A stretch of DNA of 64,000 nucleotides, taken from positions 776,791 to 840,790 of the forward strand of contig JABYQU010000010.1 of NCBI GenBank assembly GCA_022264855.1, given 5' to 3'. Source of the stretch: Lenzites betulinus. Taxonomy: Eukaryota; Basidiomycota; Agaricomycetes; Polyporales; Polyporaceae. Made by a program: the position numbers and the translations under genes. The notes beneath the pieces are model-generated. The model saw only the letters and a program-made list of their open reading frames with translations. It did no database searches and was not told where the DNA came from. Below, piece after piece: positions 45,312-55,213 of the stretch (its first letter is position 1; the number at the start of each line of letters is the position of its first letter).

Positions 45312-45353
45312 GGTAAGGATGTCGGAGGACACAGGGACTTGGTTGCACGGAAA

Positions 45354-45811
45354 GACGATTCGCGGAGGGGCAGAGGCACGGCCCCTCCATTTCCCAATAT
45401 ATTATTCCGCGGTGCGAGCGGCGACTTCGCCTGCTTCACTTGCTTCAACGCATAAGCGATGTCTGCCCTTTCACCACACTTCACAGTGAATGCAGGCGGT
45501 CGGGAGTAGCTTGAAACACAGGTTTGAGGCTTCCCAATTGATGTTATCTCGCTACTATACACATCCGAGTCCTCGGGCATTGAATGTTGAGTAGCGGATG
45601 GGATCGTATACGTTGATAGTAAGGGAGGGACAATGCTGACAGGGAAACATACAACAAAACATAAATAAGTAGTGTCTCGAGTAGCAGTTCAGACAGATTA
45701 CACTGAGACACCTGTATGGAGTACTGTTCAAACGAGTACATCGGTATGTGAACGCTAATGTACATCTACCGTGTCCGCGATACGCGACGGCACGTCGTCG
45801 TCTAAGAGACT
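45354..45811. other. Unique spacer right of transposon copy 1
   Basis: No gene was seen. It contains the 11-mer GAAACACAGGT at 45513-45523, which recurs exactly at the right border of copy 2 (51928-51938). This may mean that the element once extended to about 45523 and that copy 2 lost about 160 bp. Confidence 0.4.
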
Positions 45812-46698
45812 TCAAACCAGTGCAATCCTGGTCAGCGAAGCGTACATTGTAGCCGGGCCGAGGTTGTTCGAGTCGTAGTGATACTCGACACTGAAAACCA
45901 CGCGGACAGCAACGCCGAAGGGAACCTCGCTGATCGACATCGGGACCCGCTGGTTATTGAACTGGTCGAACACGGGTAGCGATTCCTCCAGTTCCTATAC
46001 GCGCAGGTTAAATCAAAGAAGTCAACAACTGTATACATAAGAGAACAAGCGGCTTACCTCCTCTTCCTCCTCTTCATCAGGCAACCACATGACTTGAAGT
46101 CGAACAGATCCATCGGGGGCGACGGCAACGAGTTTGGACACATCTACCGGGCCCGGGATGTGCTCCATGAAGGTCTGGAGGGTAGGAAGGACGGAGCGCC
46201 AATAGACGCGAGACACAATGTCAGGACGTGCTTCTATCCAGCACATTGCTACCGGTTTGGCGTCCGGATCGTTGGGGTCGATGTGGCCTCGCGATGTGAG
46301 ATAGCAATCGTTGATGCATATCTGACCGGTGAGCTCGAGGAGTACGGGCATGATGGGACGTGGTCCCGGAAGAAGAGGGGCGCGCTGAGCGCAGAGGATG
46401 TAGCGTGATTCGCTGCCTTCATGGTAGGAGTGGGAAAACTGGAGCACAAGGTCGCTGTGGACAGAGGTGATAACTGGTAGAGGGCATAGAAGAACATGGG
46501 GCGCGCTGCCGAGAGTGATGAGTCTAGGCATCCTGCAAGAGTGTGTGCAACGCTGTGGTAGAGATCTCGGAGTGTTACAGAGGATATCCGTTGAAGGGAG
46601 GCGTCGCCGTCGGACACTGTCTTGAAGTAGTCCTCGCGCGACTTGTGTCTGGCTTTGCGCAAAGGCACCGCGGAAGCATTTCTATGAAATTCAGACAT
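45812..46698 (-). CDS. Hypothetical protein between the two transposon copies
   Basis: I do not recognise this protein. The ATG at 46698 starts MSEFHRNASAVPLRKARHKS. After one intron (probably about 46446-46486) the frame reads LVLQFSHSYHEGSESRYILC, PVLLELTGQICINDCYLTSR, YWRSVLPTLQTFMEHIPGP and LVAVAPDGSVRLQVMWLPD, then an acidic run. A second intron (GTAAGC to GTATAG) leads to ELEESLPVFDQFNNQRVPMS and a last segment VAVRVVFSVEYHYDSNNLGP, ending TRIALV at the TGA at 45812-45814. About 260 residues, soluble, no domain known to me. The good splice joints and the balanced composition argue that it is a real gene. It reads in the same direction as both transposases, so it could be cargo, or a resident gene caught by the duplication. 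Confidence 0.6.
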
Positions 46699-47114
46699 AT
46701 TAGCATTTCGTGGTCTTCAACATTACAGTGAGAAACGAAGAGAGCGGAACGCAGAGAGCAGAATGCAGAACGTAGGATGTATACATTGTATGCATGCATG
46801 CTCAGCACGCGAGCTAGTCGAGCGTAGCCGAGTAAGATAGCATTCCGAATATGGTAACACTAAGAACAGAGCTATAAGGCTACTTATCGGCGTCGCGCAC
46901 TGGACGTAGGGTACTTGCGAGAAGAAAATCAGTTGTACAGAGCGTAGCCTGAGTACGTATGTATCATGGGAAGGGTGAAAGGGAGCTTCAGTGACGGTGT
47001 AAGCGTGGGGTTCATGGCTGAGCCCTTGGTACCATTTTGGGACGTCCCCGGAACGCCCTGGGCCGCGAGCGGCCCGCCTACGGCGGGAAAGGCCCTTGCA
47101 ATGACCAATTTGCC
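46699..47114. other. Unique spacer left of transposon copy 2
   Basis: No gene was seen in this 416-bp stretch. It holds GC-rich palindromes (GGGCCGCGAGCGGCCC and CCCGCCTACGGCGGG near 47060-47088) and the left arm of an inverted repeat that reaches into copy 2. Confidence 0.45.
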
Positions 47115-47142
47115 GAAAACGAAAACTCCGCCATTGCAAGGG
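47093..47142. repeat. Inverted repeat across the left border of transposon copy 2
   Basis: CCCTTGCAATG (47093-47103) is the exact reverse complement of CATTGCAAGGG (47132-47142), with a 28-nt loop. The left arm is outside the shared repeat and the right arm inside it. Copy 1 has only the right arm, so copy 1 may have lost the true left end. Confidence 0.7.
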
Positions 47143-50100
47143 GGGACCGGTTTTGGTCCAGGTTGGTCCCCCAGAGCAAACGACCAACTCCGACCAACGA
47201 AACCCTAACACCAGTGCCACGTCAGACGCCCGGATCTCTAAGGTCCTCACACAACACGTGCCGCGTCGAAATGGGGCGCCTATATGATACACACAGAGTG
47301 TTCGCGCAAAATGCTTTATTAACCATACTACCGGCGCAATACGATAGAGAGCAGCGTATATCAGTCGCACGACTAGTATATAAGTGATACTAAAGTATGG
47401 GCATGGAGGTCGGAACACCGTTCAAAGCCTCAAGAGTCGTGTACGGGGGGCGCGAGAGGCGCGAGGGGCGCGAGGGGCGGGTCACTAAGGTAATCGATCC
47501 GTAAGAACTTCTCCCCAGCGCGCTCGATAAGAATCTCCGATGGGCAGCTGCTAAGCTGGAGCGATGCATAGAGTTTGAAAAGAGCCATCGACGGCTCGCC
47601 CTCGGTCGCCGGAAGGACTTGGACCCTCTCACGCAGGAGCGATGCAAACGCCAGATCTTGCATTGCAGACGCGCCGCCCGGTGTGTTCTGCATAACGACA
47701 CGCTCGTACAGCTCCTGCGCAGCCGCAATGAATCGGATGGGATGGAAGTGCGTGCCGCTGGTGAAAACACCCTGGGGCTGGGGGAACGGTGGAGGCTCCT
47801 CGAAAACATTGACGGCCTGGTCATTGATAAGCTTCTGTACCTTCTGCGTCGCTTGGCGCACGCCGTCCGAACAGCACAGTTTCTTGTGATTGAGACTAGA
47901 GCCCTCCGGACCGGGGTACTTAATCGTCTTGCACCGCGAACAGATATGGTTTTTGCGCTGCATCGGAGGTAAGAACTGGCAGTGCGCGTTGTCATTCAAA
48001 CTGAAGAACATACCGTCGATCCCTTTGCTTTTCCATTCACCTCACCCTTGCCCTGGATCTTAGTACCAAGCGGAACCGCATGGCAGTGTTCGCGCCAGAA
48101 TGGCGAGTCTGTATGTTTCCGTGCTGGTGTTGACCTGATTAGAACACGAAGATAAAGATAATAATAACGCTATACTCACAGGCATAGTTGCCTGTTGCGA
48201 GGCGTCCGAGAATGTCCGGTTCGATGTCACCGAGCTTCTCCATGAGAGCGCGGGGTGTCTTGGAGACAAGGCTCTTGCCGCGCTCGTGGTTGAGCCTCCG
48301 GAGTTCAGTGTTGTAAAGCGACGCGGCACAGACCCAGTTGAAGGGCGTCATGCGGAAGGACGCCCACTGGTGCTCCTTCCGCAAGCGCATAAACAAGTAG
48401 AATTCGTCGGAGTCACCGCTGCGTGCAAACGAGAGCGAACGAGCATCGATGCCGGTTGCGACCGAGAATAAACGCTGAGAACGAGTCATTCCTGAGATTA
48501 CCGGGGCGGGCAGGCTTGCTTGAACGAGGGTAGCCTGAGAGGATCCTTGGGAAGCGGCGAAGAATTGATCGATCTGGCCGTCGGACAGCTGGGCAGTAGT
48601 CGGAGCTGACATAAAGGATGTAGCCTGTTCATATGGCTGCATAGGCAGCGTCCTCTGTTGTGAATACATGTGAGCAATATGCTAGCAAAGGTGGACAGAT
48701 ACACATACCTGGGCCTTCGTGATAGCAGAATTGAGGCGGGCATCTGCGGTGCCTAAGCCCGACCTTGCTATGAGTGTCTTGGGTGTCCCAGGGACCATGA
48801 TACGGCTCTTCTTCGTCGGCGAAGGCTGAGCACGGCTATCATGGGCGTGGAGCAGCACAGGCTGATCACTGGCGACCGCGGATTGCGATGCCTGAGCCAG
48901 GGCGTCGACCTCCACTGACGCACGACGCTTGCGACGGCCCACCTGGGAGAGTGTGTTGGTTATCAACAACATATGAGAGGTACACATTATTTGCTGACCT
49001 TCGTAATGGTTCCGTCATCGTTCGTCACTTCCAAGCCTGAGCGTGGTACTGCCGGCTTGAAATGGTCTGCTTGAAAGGTGTCGATATTGATGGGATGCGT
49101 GCTGCCGGTGCTGGGAGGGTGCGGGGAAGGGGACGGATCGAGCGCGTCAATATCGATAGGTTGGGAGGCATGATTGTGGGAAAGCTCGATAGGAAGATGT
49201 CCGAGTGCGTTTGCGAGTTGAGACGTTGAAGGATCAGGTGCTGGAGATGAGGAAGCAGTGTCGGTGTTGCGGCCTGCATTCCCTGCTATGGCCTGCGCAA
49301 ACCGTGGCGGCGATCCGGACGAGGGAGGCTGAGGTACTTCGTTGGCTGGCTGTACAGCAGCGACCTGTTGAGGAAGTTGATAAGCGAGCGCGGGGTCGAC
49401 ACCAATGTCCGACAAGATGCGTTGCGCATTGAGCAGGTCTTGGGAAGAGAGGTCAAAGAGGTCATCATCGATGGGCTCCTCCTTGAGGACGACGAGGCCA
49501 TGGTGAGCAGCAGTAGAAGGCCCCATTGTCGTCAAGCCAAAAGTCTCGCCACTGTTCACCGGGTCGAGGAGTGGAAGCACCTTGATGTCTGCGGGGAGTG
49601 CGCGTCCCTTCTGCTGCGTGGCGTCCAGTATGGCATTCCATATCCGTGCGCATTCGTCGACTAGTCGGACATGGTGGCAGCCGTATGTAGACTGCGTGAA
49701 CGGCGAGGTCCCTGCGGCGGCCATCTCGACACGGATGTTACGTCGCAAGACAAAATCGTGAGCCAGCGCCGTAAGTGACTCTAGGCCGCTCGCGAATGAC
49801 CGTTGTAGATTGTTCCAGCCCTTGTGTGAGCTTTCGATACGGCTGCCATCGGAGCGCACGTCGGAGCGAGGGCGTGCAAGGCAGCCCTTCCTGACGTGGG
49901 ATAGCTGCTCAGCATGAGTCTGAAAGAATAAAGTAATCAGGAGAGAACATGCGCATTTTGCACCAAGACTCACCTTCGCTGCCGCTGCAGACCAGACGTC
50001 TCCTTTCGCCGACCACTTCTTGTACGCAGCCGCCAATCGGCGCTCCTGCTCGGGCTGGCTCCAGTAGACGGCCGGTGTGTTGCCGTTTGCGGTGGACTTC

Positions 50101-51931
50101 AGGATGGCATTGACGATGTCCTGTGCGACAGCAGAACGCGCGGGATTTTTCATCCCGCCGATTATACAAATCATATACCTGGGTTTTAATTAGAAAGCAG
50201 AACTCGAAATCAGTGATGAAATGAACGTACCGCATCATAAAATGCCATACATCCAAACACACCGAAATATCGGGGAAGACCTTGTGGATGGTGGCCTTAA
50301 CATGGCAGCAGTTGTCCACAGTCGCCATCTCAGGGTAGGCGATCCCAAGTAAATCGAACCGACGCTTGAGGCCAGACAGTAGCTCCTCGACCTCGGAGTT
50401 GCCCTGAGTATGGCAAAACCGCTGTCGAGGTGATTAGACTGTTTGTGAAGTCCCTGGAGTGCGTGAATGCAGAAGACTTACCCAGGTGATGATGATGTTC
50501 TGTTCATTTAGAACCGACTCAATTCCACCCTTGTACGACTTAGTACGCCCGCTAGAGCTATCAACTATCGTGGCCTTGGCCGCACTACGGAACGTAGCAT
50601 CGAGGGAGATGGCAACAGCTGTGGAGGATAAGGTTAACGCCGAAACAGGAAGCTGCATCAAACCGTGAGAGACTTCGCATATACGCACCTCCCTTTGTCC
50701 GCAAACTATCCTCTGATTCCTTCTGACGTGTCCTCTCACAGAACTTGTTGAACAATTCCGTGATCAAATCGTCGGTGATTGAGGTGTTGTCGAAACCGTT
50801 CAAGTGCTTTCCCGATGACATCGGACTTGAGAAGTTTCGCAGACCGGCTTGATGAGAGAAGAGAGTCGGTTGCTTCAGCTCAGTACGTGCACGATAGCAT
50901 CGAAGGTAGGCGAGCCTGCTCCTATGGTATTCCAAAAGGTGCAGCTCTTCGAGATTGTACATGTATTAACACAGGTTCGAACAGTTAAGAGACGGATGAA
51001 CATACGTCTAATATTTTCCGCAAGACCAGCTGCTGTTGTCGAAGGTCGTAGTTCTATTAACAAGTCGAAGAGGTCGGACGTCACAGCGCATCGCTTGAGG
51101 AAGTGCGGGACGCCCGCTATCAACCATCACAGCGGGGTAAGTCCAATGCTGTCACTAAGATAGGTGCATCAACACTCACGCGGGACTTCCCACTCCTGCT
51201 TCTTATCCCAGAAGAGATGATTTGTAGTAAGTACTGAATACTTGTCCTCGTTCGGCCCTTCAGACTTGTACTTATCCGCCTTTGCCTTGCAGGGCTTGCA
51301 CTTCAGCTGAAAACCAATGGCTGTCTCCTCGCGCGTAATCCCGTGAACCTCGCGGTGTCCAGTACCCGCAAAGCCATTCCAGAGAATATCGCTGGACCCG
51401 CAGCGGGGGCACTCGGCAAGCTCTGGGTAGTAGAACGGATGGACGACGTTCAGGGGTTTCAGGTAGGTCTGCTCTGGCGTGATTTCGGGAGATGCACTAC
51501 GCTTCTGAATGTGCATGAAGCTAGGAGGTACAAACCGGGGCCCAAGAAGGGGAGCCTTGACGTCGAGCGACTTCTGGAAGCTGGCGGGAGAGGGCTTCGA
51601 TGCGCGCACCTGCTTCGCGAGGAAGTTCACGTATTCGCATACGTGTGCTTCCCACTCGAGCTGTGGCAAATATTGCGACTGATTCTTCCGGTTCTTCTTC
51701 CAGCCCTCCCACCGCTTCTGAACCTGTTGTGAGTGTTTTACGTTGTCCCCTGAGCGTCGGACATATGTAGACTTGCTACTAACTCACATTATCGTTCCAT
51801 TCTCCTAGATATTTCGCGCGTTCCTTCGCATCGCTCGTCGCAACAGTAGCACATAACGACTGGATAGTACGAGGCTCGAAGACAGACATGGTAAGGATGT
51901 CGGAGGACACAGGGACTTGGTTGCACGGAAA
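47115..51931 (-). mobile_element. DDE DNA transposon, copy 2 (4817-bp repeat)
   Basis: This is the second copy of the element at 40537-45353, in the same orientation. The only difference I found is at 48423 (G here, A in copy 1 at 41845), which changes Arg to Cys in the transposase tail of copy 1. On the coding strand the change is CGC to TGC, a CpG to TpG transition. Right of the border the DNA becomes AT-rich at once. Confidence 0.85.
47430..51889 (-). CDS. DDE transposase with zinc-binding N-terminus, copy 2
   Basis: This encodes the same protein as the transposase at 40852-45311, including the Cys4 region (CPRCGSSD, CKPCKAK), both catalytic Asp motifs (SLDATFR, TVDNCC) and the Glu motif (GSRIESSHKGW). 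All exon joints are identical, so this copy is also potentially functional. The start codon at 51889 is only 42 bp from the shared right border, so upstream sequences differ completely between the two copies: here the promoter would lie in AT-rich DNA. The sole residue difference is Arg in SLSFARSGDSD, where copy 1 has Cys. Confidence 0.78.
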
Positions 51932-52316
51932 CACAGGTCTTTTTTAGTTCGTTAATCTATTCCCCATTAGTTAATGTGATAAAAATATCATCTACACCAT
52001 TAAGCTTTGTACACTGTTGATCACAAATATAAAGATGATCACCAATGTAATGTTATCATTCAGCTGTTCGAAACACTCTTTCTATTACAATGTTGTTAAT
52101 CCTGATCTTATTCAATTCAGGTTTAGTATTGGGATAAACCCATGTTGAACCATCTCATGCTCGTCCTCGTAATCTATTGATCATCATAATAGTGTTGTTA
52201 ATCCCCATCTTATTCAATTCAGGTTTAGTATTGGGATAAACCCATATTGAACCATCTCACGCCCGTTGTGGTAATCTATTGATTTATCCCTGGTTCACGG
52301 AAGTGTTTACCTGTGT
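51931..52316. mobile_element. AT-rich insert bounded by short inverted repeats, possible MITE
   Basis: Base composition drops sharply to AT-rich. The segment is bounded by ACACAGGT (51931-51938) and ACCTGTGT (52309-52316), which are perfect inverted copies of each other. No coding frame is present. It contains a 102-bp tandem repeat. The short inverted ends and lack of coding capacity fit a miniature inverted-repeat element, but no target-site duplication was recognised, and an 8-bp match could be chance. Confidence 0.35.
52091..52285. repeat. 102-bp AT-rich tandem duplication
   Basis: The unit starting TGTTGTTAATCC at 52091 is repeated at 52193. The units share long identical blocks (for example TTATTCAATTCAGGTTTAGT and ATTGGGATAAACCCAT) and differ mostly by C/T and G/A changes. 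The second unit fades after about 52285. Confidence 0.8.
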
Positions 52317-52647
52317 ACTTACACTTTAGCATTATCTATGTGTTCACCCCTGGTTCAATGATCACCTCTACGACCTCCTCTTCACAGTGCCGCCGTTATG
52401 TCAACAAGGACATGTAGTGATTATCAGCCCAATCACCTCACTAACCCCTACTTAGTAGTACTGAAGTACTGAACCTAGCGCTTAAACGCGCACTTTACCG
52501 CTTCGCCGCGGCCGCCCTCCCGCGCTTCGAGCTGCGCGCCGGCGACACCACCTCTTTTACAGGGCCGCGGGAGCGCGTCTGTCGAGTGGCCACTGCGTCA
52601 TCCTTCCCCCTACAATAAGCATGTCAGTAGGTCCTCAGCTTCAAAGG
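52317..52647. other. Spacer returning to GC-rich DNA
   Basis: No gene was seen. The composition changes from AT-rich to GC-rich at about 52490. It would include the 3' UTR of the minus-strand gene ending at 52648. Confidence 0.4.
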
Positions 52648-55213
52648 TCATAACACATCGTCCGAGACACACCTGTCCTCCACCCCTTTACCCCGCCCAG
52701 ATCGGCGCCGCTTGGGCAAGCTACCGTCGACGACGTCGTCTTCGACGTCACTCGCCTTACCCCGCCCAGATCGGCGCCGCTTAGGCACGCTAGCGGCGAC
52801 GTCGTACTCGACATCTTCGATGCCGCTTGGGCCACCGCTCTCCCGGACGGCTACCGACGTCCGTTTGCGGACTCGTGGGCTCGGTATTGAAGCGTGCGGC
52901 TCTTCCGCCCGTACGGATGTCTCCTCGCCCTCACCACCTACCGCATCAGCAGGCTCCCCCTCTACTCCACCAGGTGGTCCACCTCCGACGAGCCTCTCCC
53001 CACTCTCAGCCCGCGACCCAGCCTGTTCCTCCATTCGATTGGCCGTTGACGCCGCCCCTACACCACTCTCTGACACAGATGCTCGTCTACTCACCTGATG
53101 AGATCCTGACCCTGCGTTGCCAGCTGGGGCGCCGTCCTCCAAGTCAGATTCCCCCTCCTCGCGCACAGAGAAGAGCGTATCTGTGAGCGTCGAGCCAGAC
53201 GATGCGTTGGTATTGCGCTCGGCTGGTGTAGCAGAGTGGCGGTCCTTGCGCTGCGACGTCAAGGCTTTATGCACCGGCGATGAAAAGACGTTAACGACCC
53301 GTATGCCCATAGTCGGTGTTTGTGGGTTGGTCGTACGTGCACCCGCGGTCGTCGTCCCGCTCACGACGTGGGGAACCCCCGCGTCAGACTCTCTGCCGAC
53401 GCTGTCCTCGCCACTACGGAATCTGAAGGGTGTGCCCTTTCCTTGGGCGTCGAGGAGCTGTGTGTACAACACGATAACCTCGACAAGGCTGAACGTGGTG
53501 GGGTCCCGCACGCATATGCTATCCCAAGGGGCATTGAGGTAGCGTGTCGGCTCCGCAGTAACAGTGCCCCATTGGAGGCCTGCTTCCTTCGGTCTCATAT
53601 GTACTTTAGCACCAACGATGTCAATAACGATCTATATGTCTGAGTATGCGAGGTTACTCACGCCAAGACAGTCGGAAGAACGACTCGAGAACGGCGACGA
53701 TGTCATCGCGCGTCCATGAGTTGTCCACATCAGGGAGCTTGGGGAGGCCTTCATCCGTCACCAACAGGCGAGGATCTCCACGGACGGGATTCGGGGCTGC
53801 AACGTGATAAGTATAACCGCCACCAAATCGTGCGGCGCCAGGGACATACGCAAAGCCATAGCGACAAAGCGCTCCCATCGGTCTTTCTCTTCCACACTCG
53901 CCCCGCCTTCGAATGTGCCAAATGATCGGCACTCCAAGTCCGTCCGCGCACCGATAGTCATCCTATATCATAAGCAAACCGTTTATGCGCACACTTACTG
54001 GAAGTGATCCACTTACTCATTGCGCAGGATAATCCCGTCTTCGTTGCGCATGCCGACTTGCGCGCATATGACAACGCTCCCGAAGTTCTGCGAGCCGAAA
54101 CCGGGGAACTGGTCCAAGACCCTCGCCAGAAGAGGCACGAGGAGCTGTTGGTTCCTACGTAGGGGTAGACGAAAAGTCCTCTCAGCTCGCGATGTCAATG
54201 TCGATCACTGCCGAGCTGTCATCACTCACTCGAAACATTGATTAGGGTCATTGTCCGCTTGAGCCGCCTTGTCCTTTGCTTTGGTGCGCCATGCCTTCTG
54301 CTCCTCCGGCGGGAGCGCCTTGAAACATTCTTTCACTGCGCGCTGACGTTCCCCGATACCCCCGCCCGCCATGGCGTTGCGGACGACACCCTCGTTCTCC
54401 TTCGCCCACAAAGCGGAGCCACTGGAGGCCCGCCCCTGCGCGGCCTTCTGCAGCTCACGGACCACTTTAATTGCGAGTGGTGCGGGGATCTGCGCTGGAG
54501 GGTTATCCACAGCGGTGGACGACGTGCCGTGGATTCCAGCTTGTACCTGCGGCCGTCGTTGCATGTTACGAAACCACGTTCTGACGGCCTGTTATCGTCT
54601 ACAATTCAGTTCCTTGCTCTGGATCGATCATATAAATGCCTCGCACCTTCCTGACGTCGCCTGAATTGTGCTGGGGGAACACATAGTGCGTCACTACGTG
54701 CTCCTCCGCCTCCGCGAGGATGGTTTTGCGCGTGTTTTTGTCGTCGCAATGGAGCCACTCCTCGTAACGCGTGTCAAGGTAGCCACGCGCCTTGAATCCG
54801 ACTCCACGGGACCAGTCGAACCGCCGTGCATGCTTCGTGTTCGCCAGCGCGTCCGTCCCGTTGACCGTACTCGGGCCCTCCCCCGTCGATGCGGCAGTTT
54901 GTTGTTCCTGAGCCCGGTGCTTGTGCTTGCGCTTCGGCTTCGGTCTCGGCTTCGTTGCCGTTCCTTCTTCGTCGGAGCTGTCGACGAACACAGGACGCGT
55001 TCGAGGGAGAGAGACAGCTGAGGCCTTGCCTTTGCCCTTCGACAGGGCGCTGGCGGATTGAGCACTATCGGCGTCGACGGGGACATCCTCAGACGATGAG
55101 TAGGATCCAGAAGAGGAGGACGGTGTGATGAAGGCAGTGTGGTCTGAGTGCTTGTCGGAAGAAGCGGCGCGTTTGCTTAGCTTCTCGATGGTATCTTTGC
55201 GCATGGGGCTCAT
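52648..55213 (-). CDS. Agaricomycete-type uncharacterised protein, HMG-like segment and basic repeats
   Basis: The ATG at 55213 starts MSPMRKDTIEKLSKRAASSD. Six exons join cleanly. A disordered Ser/Lys-rich N-terminus leads to a helical block (YLDTRYEEWLHCDDKNTRKT, then KAVRTWFRNMQRRPQV across an intron). Next comes an HMG-box-like segment (SALWAKENEGVVRNAM to LPPEEQKAWRTKAKDKAAQ, NQCFE) and LLVPLLARVLDQFPGFGSQN. Then come DRWERFVAMAL and DDIVAVLESFFRLSWR, and a disordered tail with two 23-residue repeats ending PKRRRSGRGK, likely nuclear localisation signals. About 690 residues, no frame defect. I recall this ALWxKENE family as abundant and uncharacterised in Agaricomycetes; a DNA-binding role is inference from the HMG-like and NLS features. 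It faces away from the plus-strand genes to its right. Confidence 0.72.
52688..52825. repeat. 69-bp coding tandem repeat
   Basis: Two adjacent 69-bp units (52688-52756 and 52757-52825) encode the two PKRRRSGRGK-containing repeats of the minus-strand protein. The first 27 bases of each unit are nearly identical, the rest is diverged. Confidence 0.75.

Larger units (their letters stand above)
40537..45353 (-). mobile_element. DDE DNA transposon, copy 1 (4817-bp repeat)
   Basis: This segment is repeated at 47115-51931 with a constant offset of 6578 bp. All reading frames I could compare are the same apart from one site (41845 versus 48423). The shared part starts GAAAACGAAAACTCCGCC and stops at ...GCACGGAAA; the flanks then diverge abruptly. 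It contains one multi-exon transposase gene on the minus strand. I could not find terminal inverted repeats or a target-site duplication at the shared borders, so the borders may not be the true element ends. It belongs to the fungal DDE transposons whose transposase has an N-terminal zinc-binding region similar to DUF6729, a group often found in Agaricomycetes; exact superfamily (KDZ-like or other) is not settled. Confidence 0.85.

Noticed and set aside
47037..47387. A plus-strand frame across the left end of transposon copy 2
   Set aside because: It is antisense to the element, crosses the unique/repeat border and has no resemblance to known proteins.
46723..47418. A 231-codon minus-strand frame across the left border of transposon copy 2
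   Set aside because: About half of it is the same as a frame in copy 1 (40415-40840) and the rest is unique flank, so it is a chance fusion over the junction, not a conserved gene.
40537..51931. LTR retrotransposon explanation for the direct repeats
   Set aside because: The repeats carry a whole DDE transposase gene, there is no reverse transcriptase or gag between them, and the ends lack TG...CA LTR borders.
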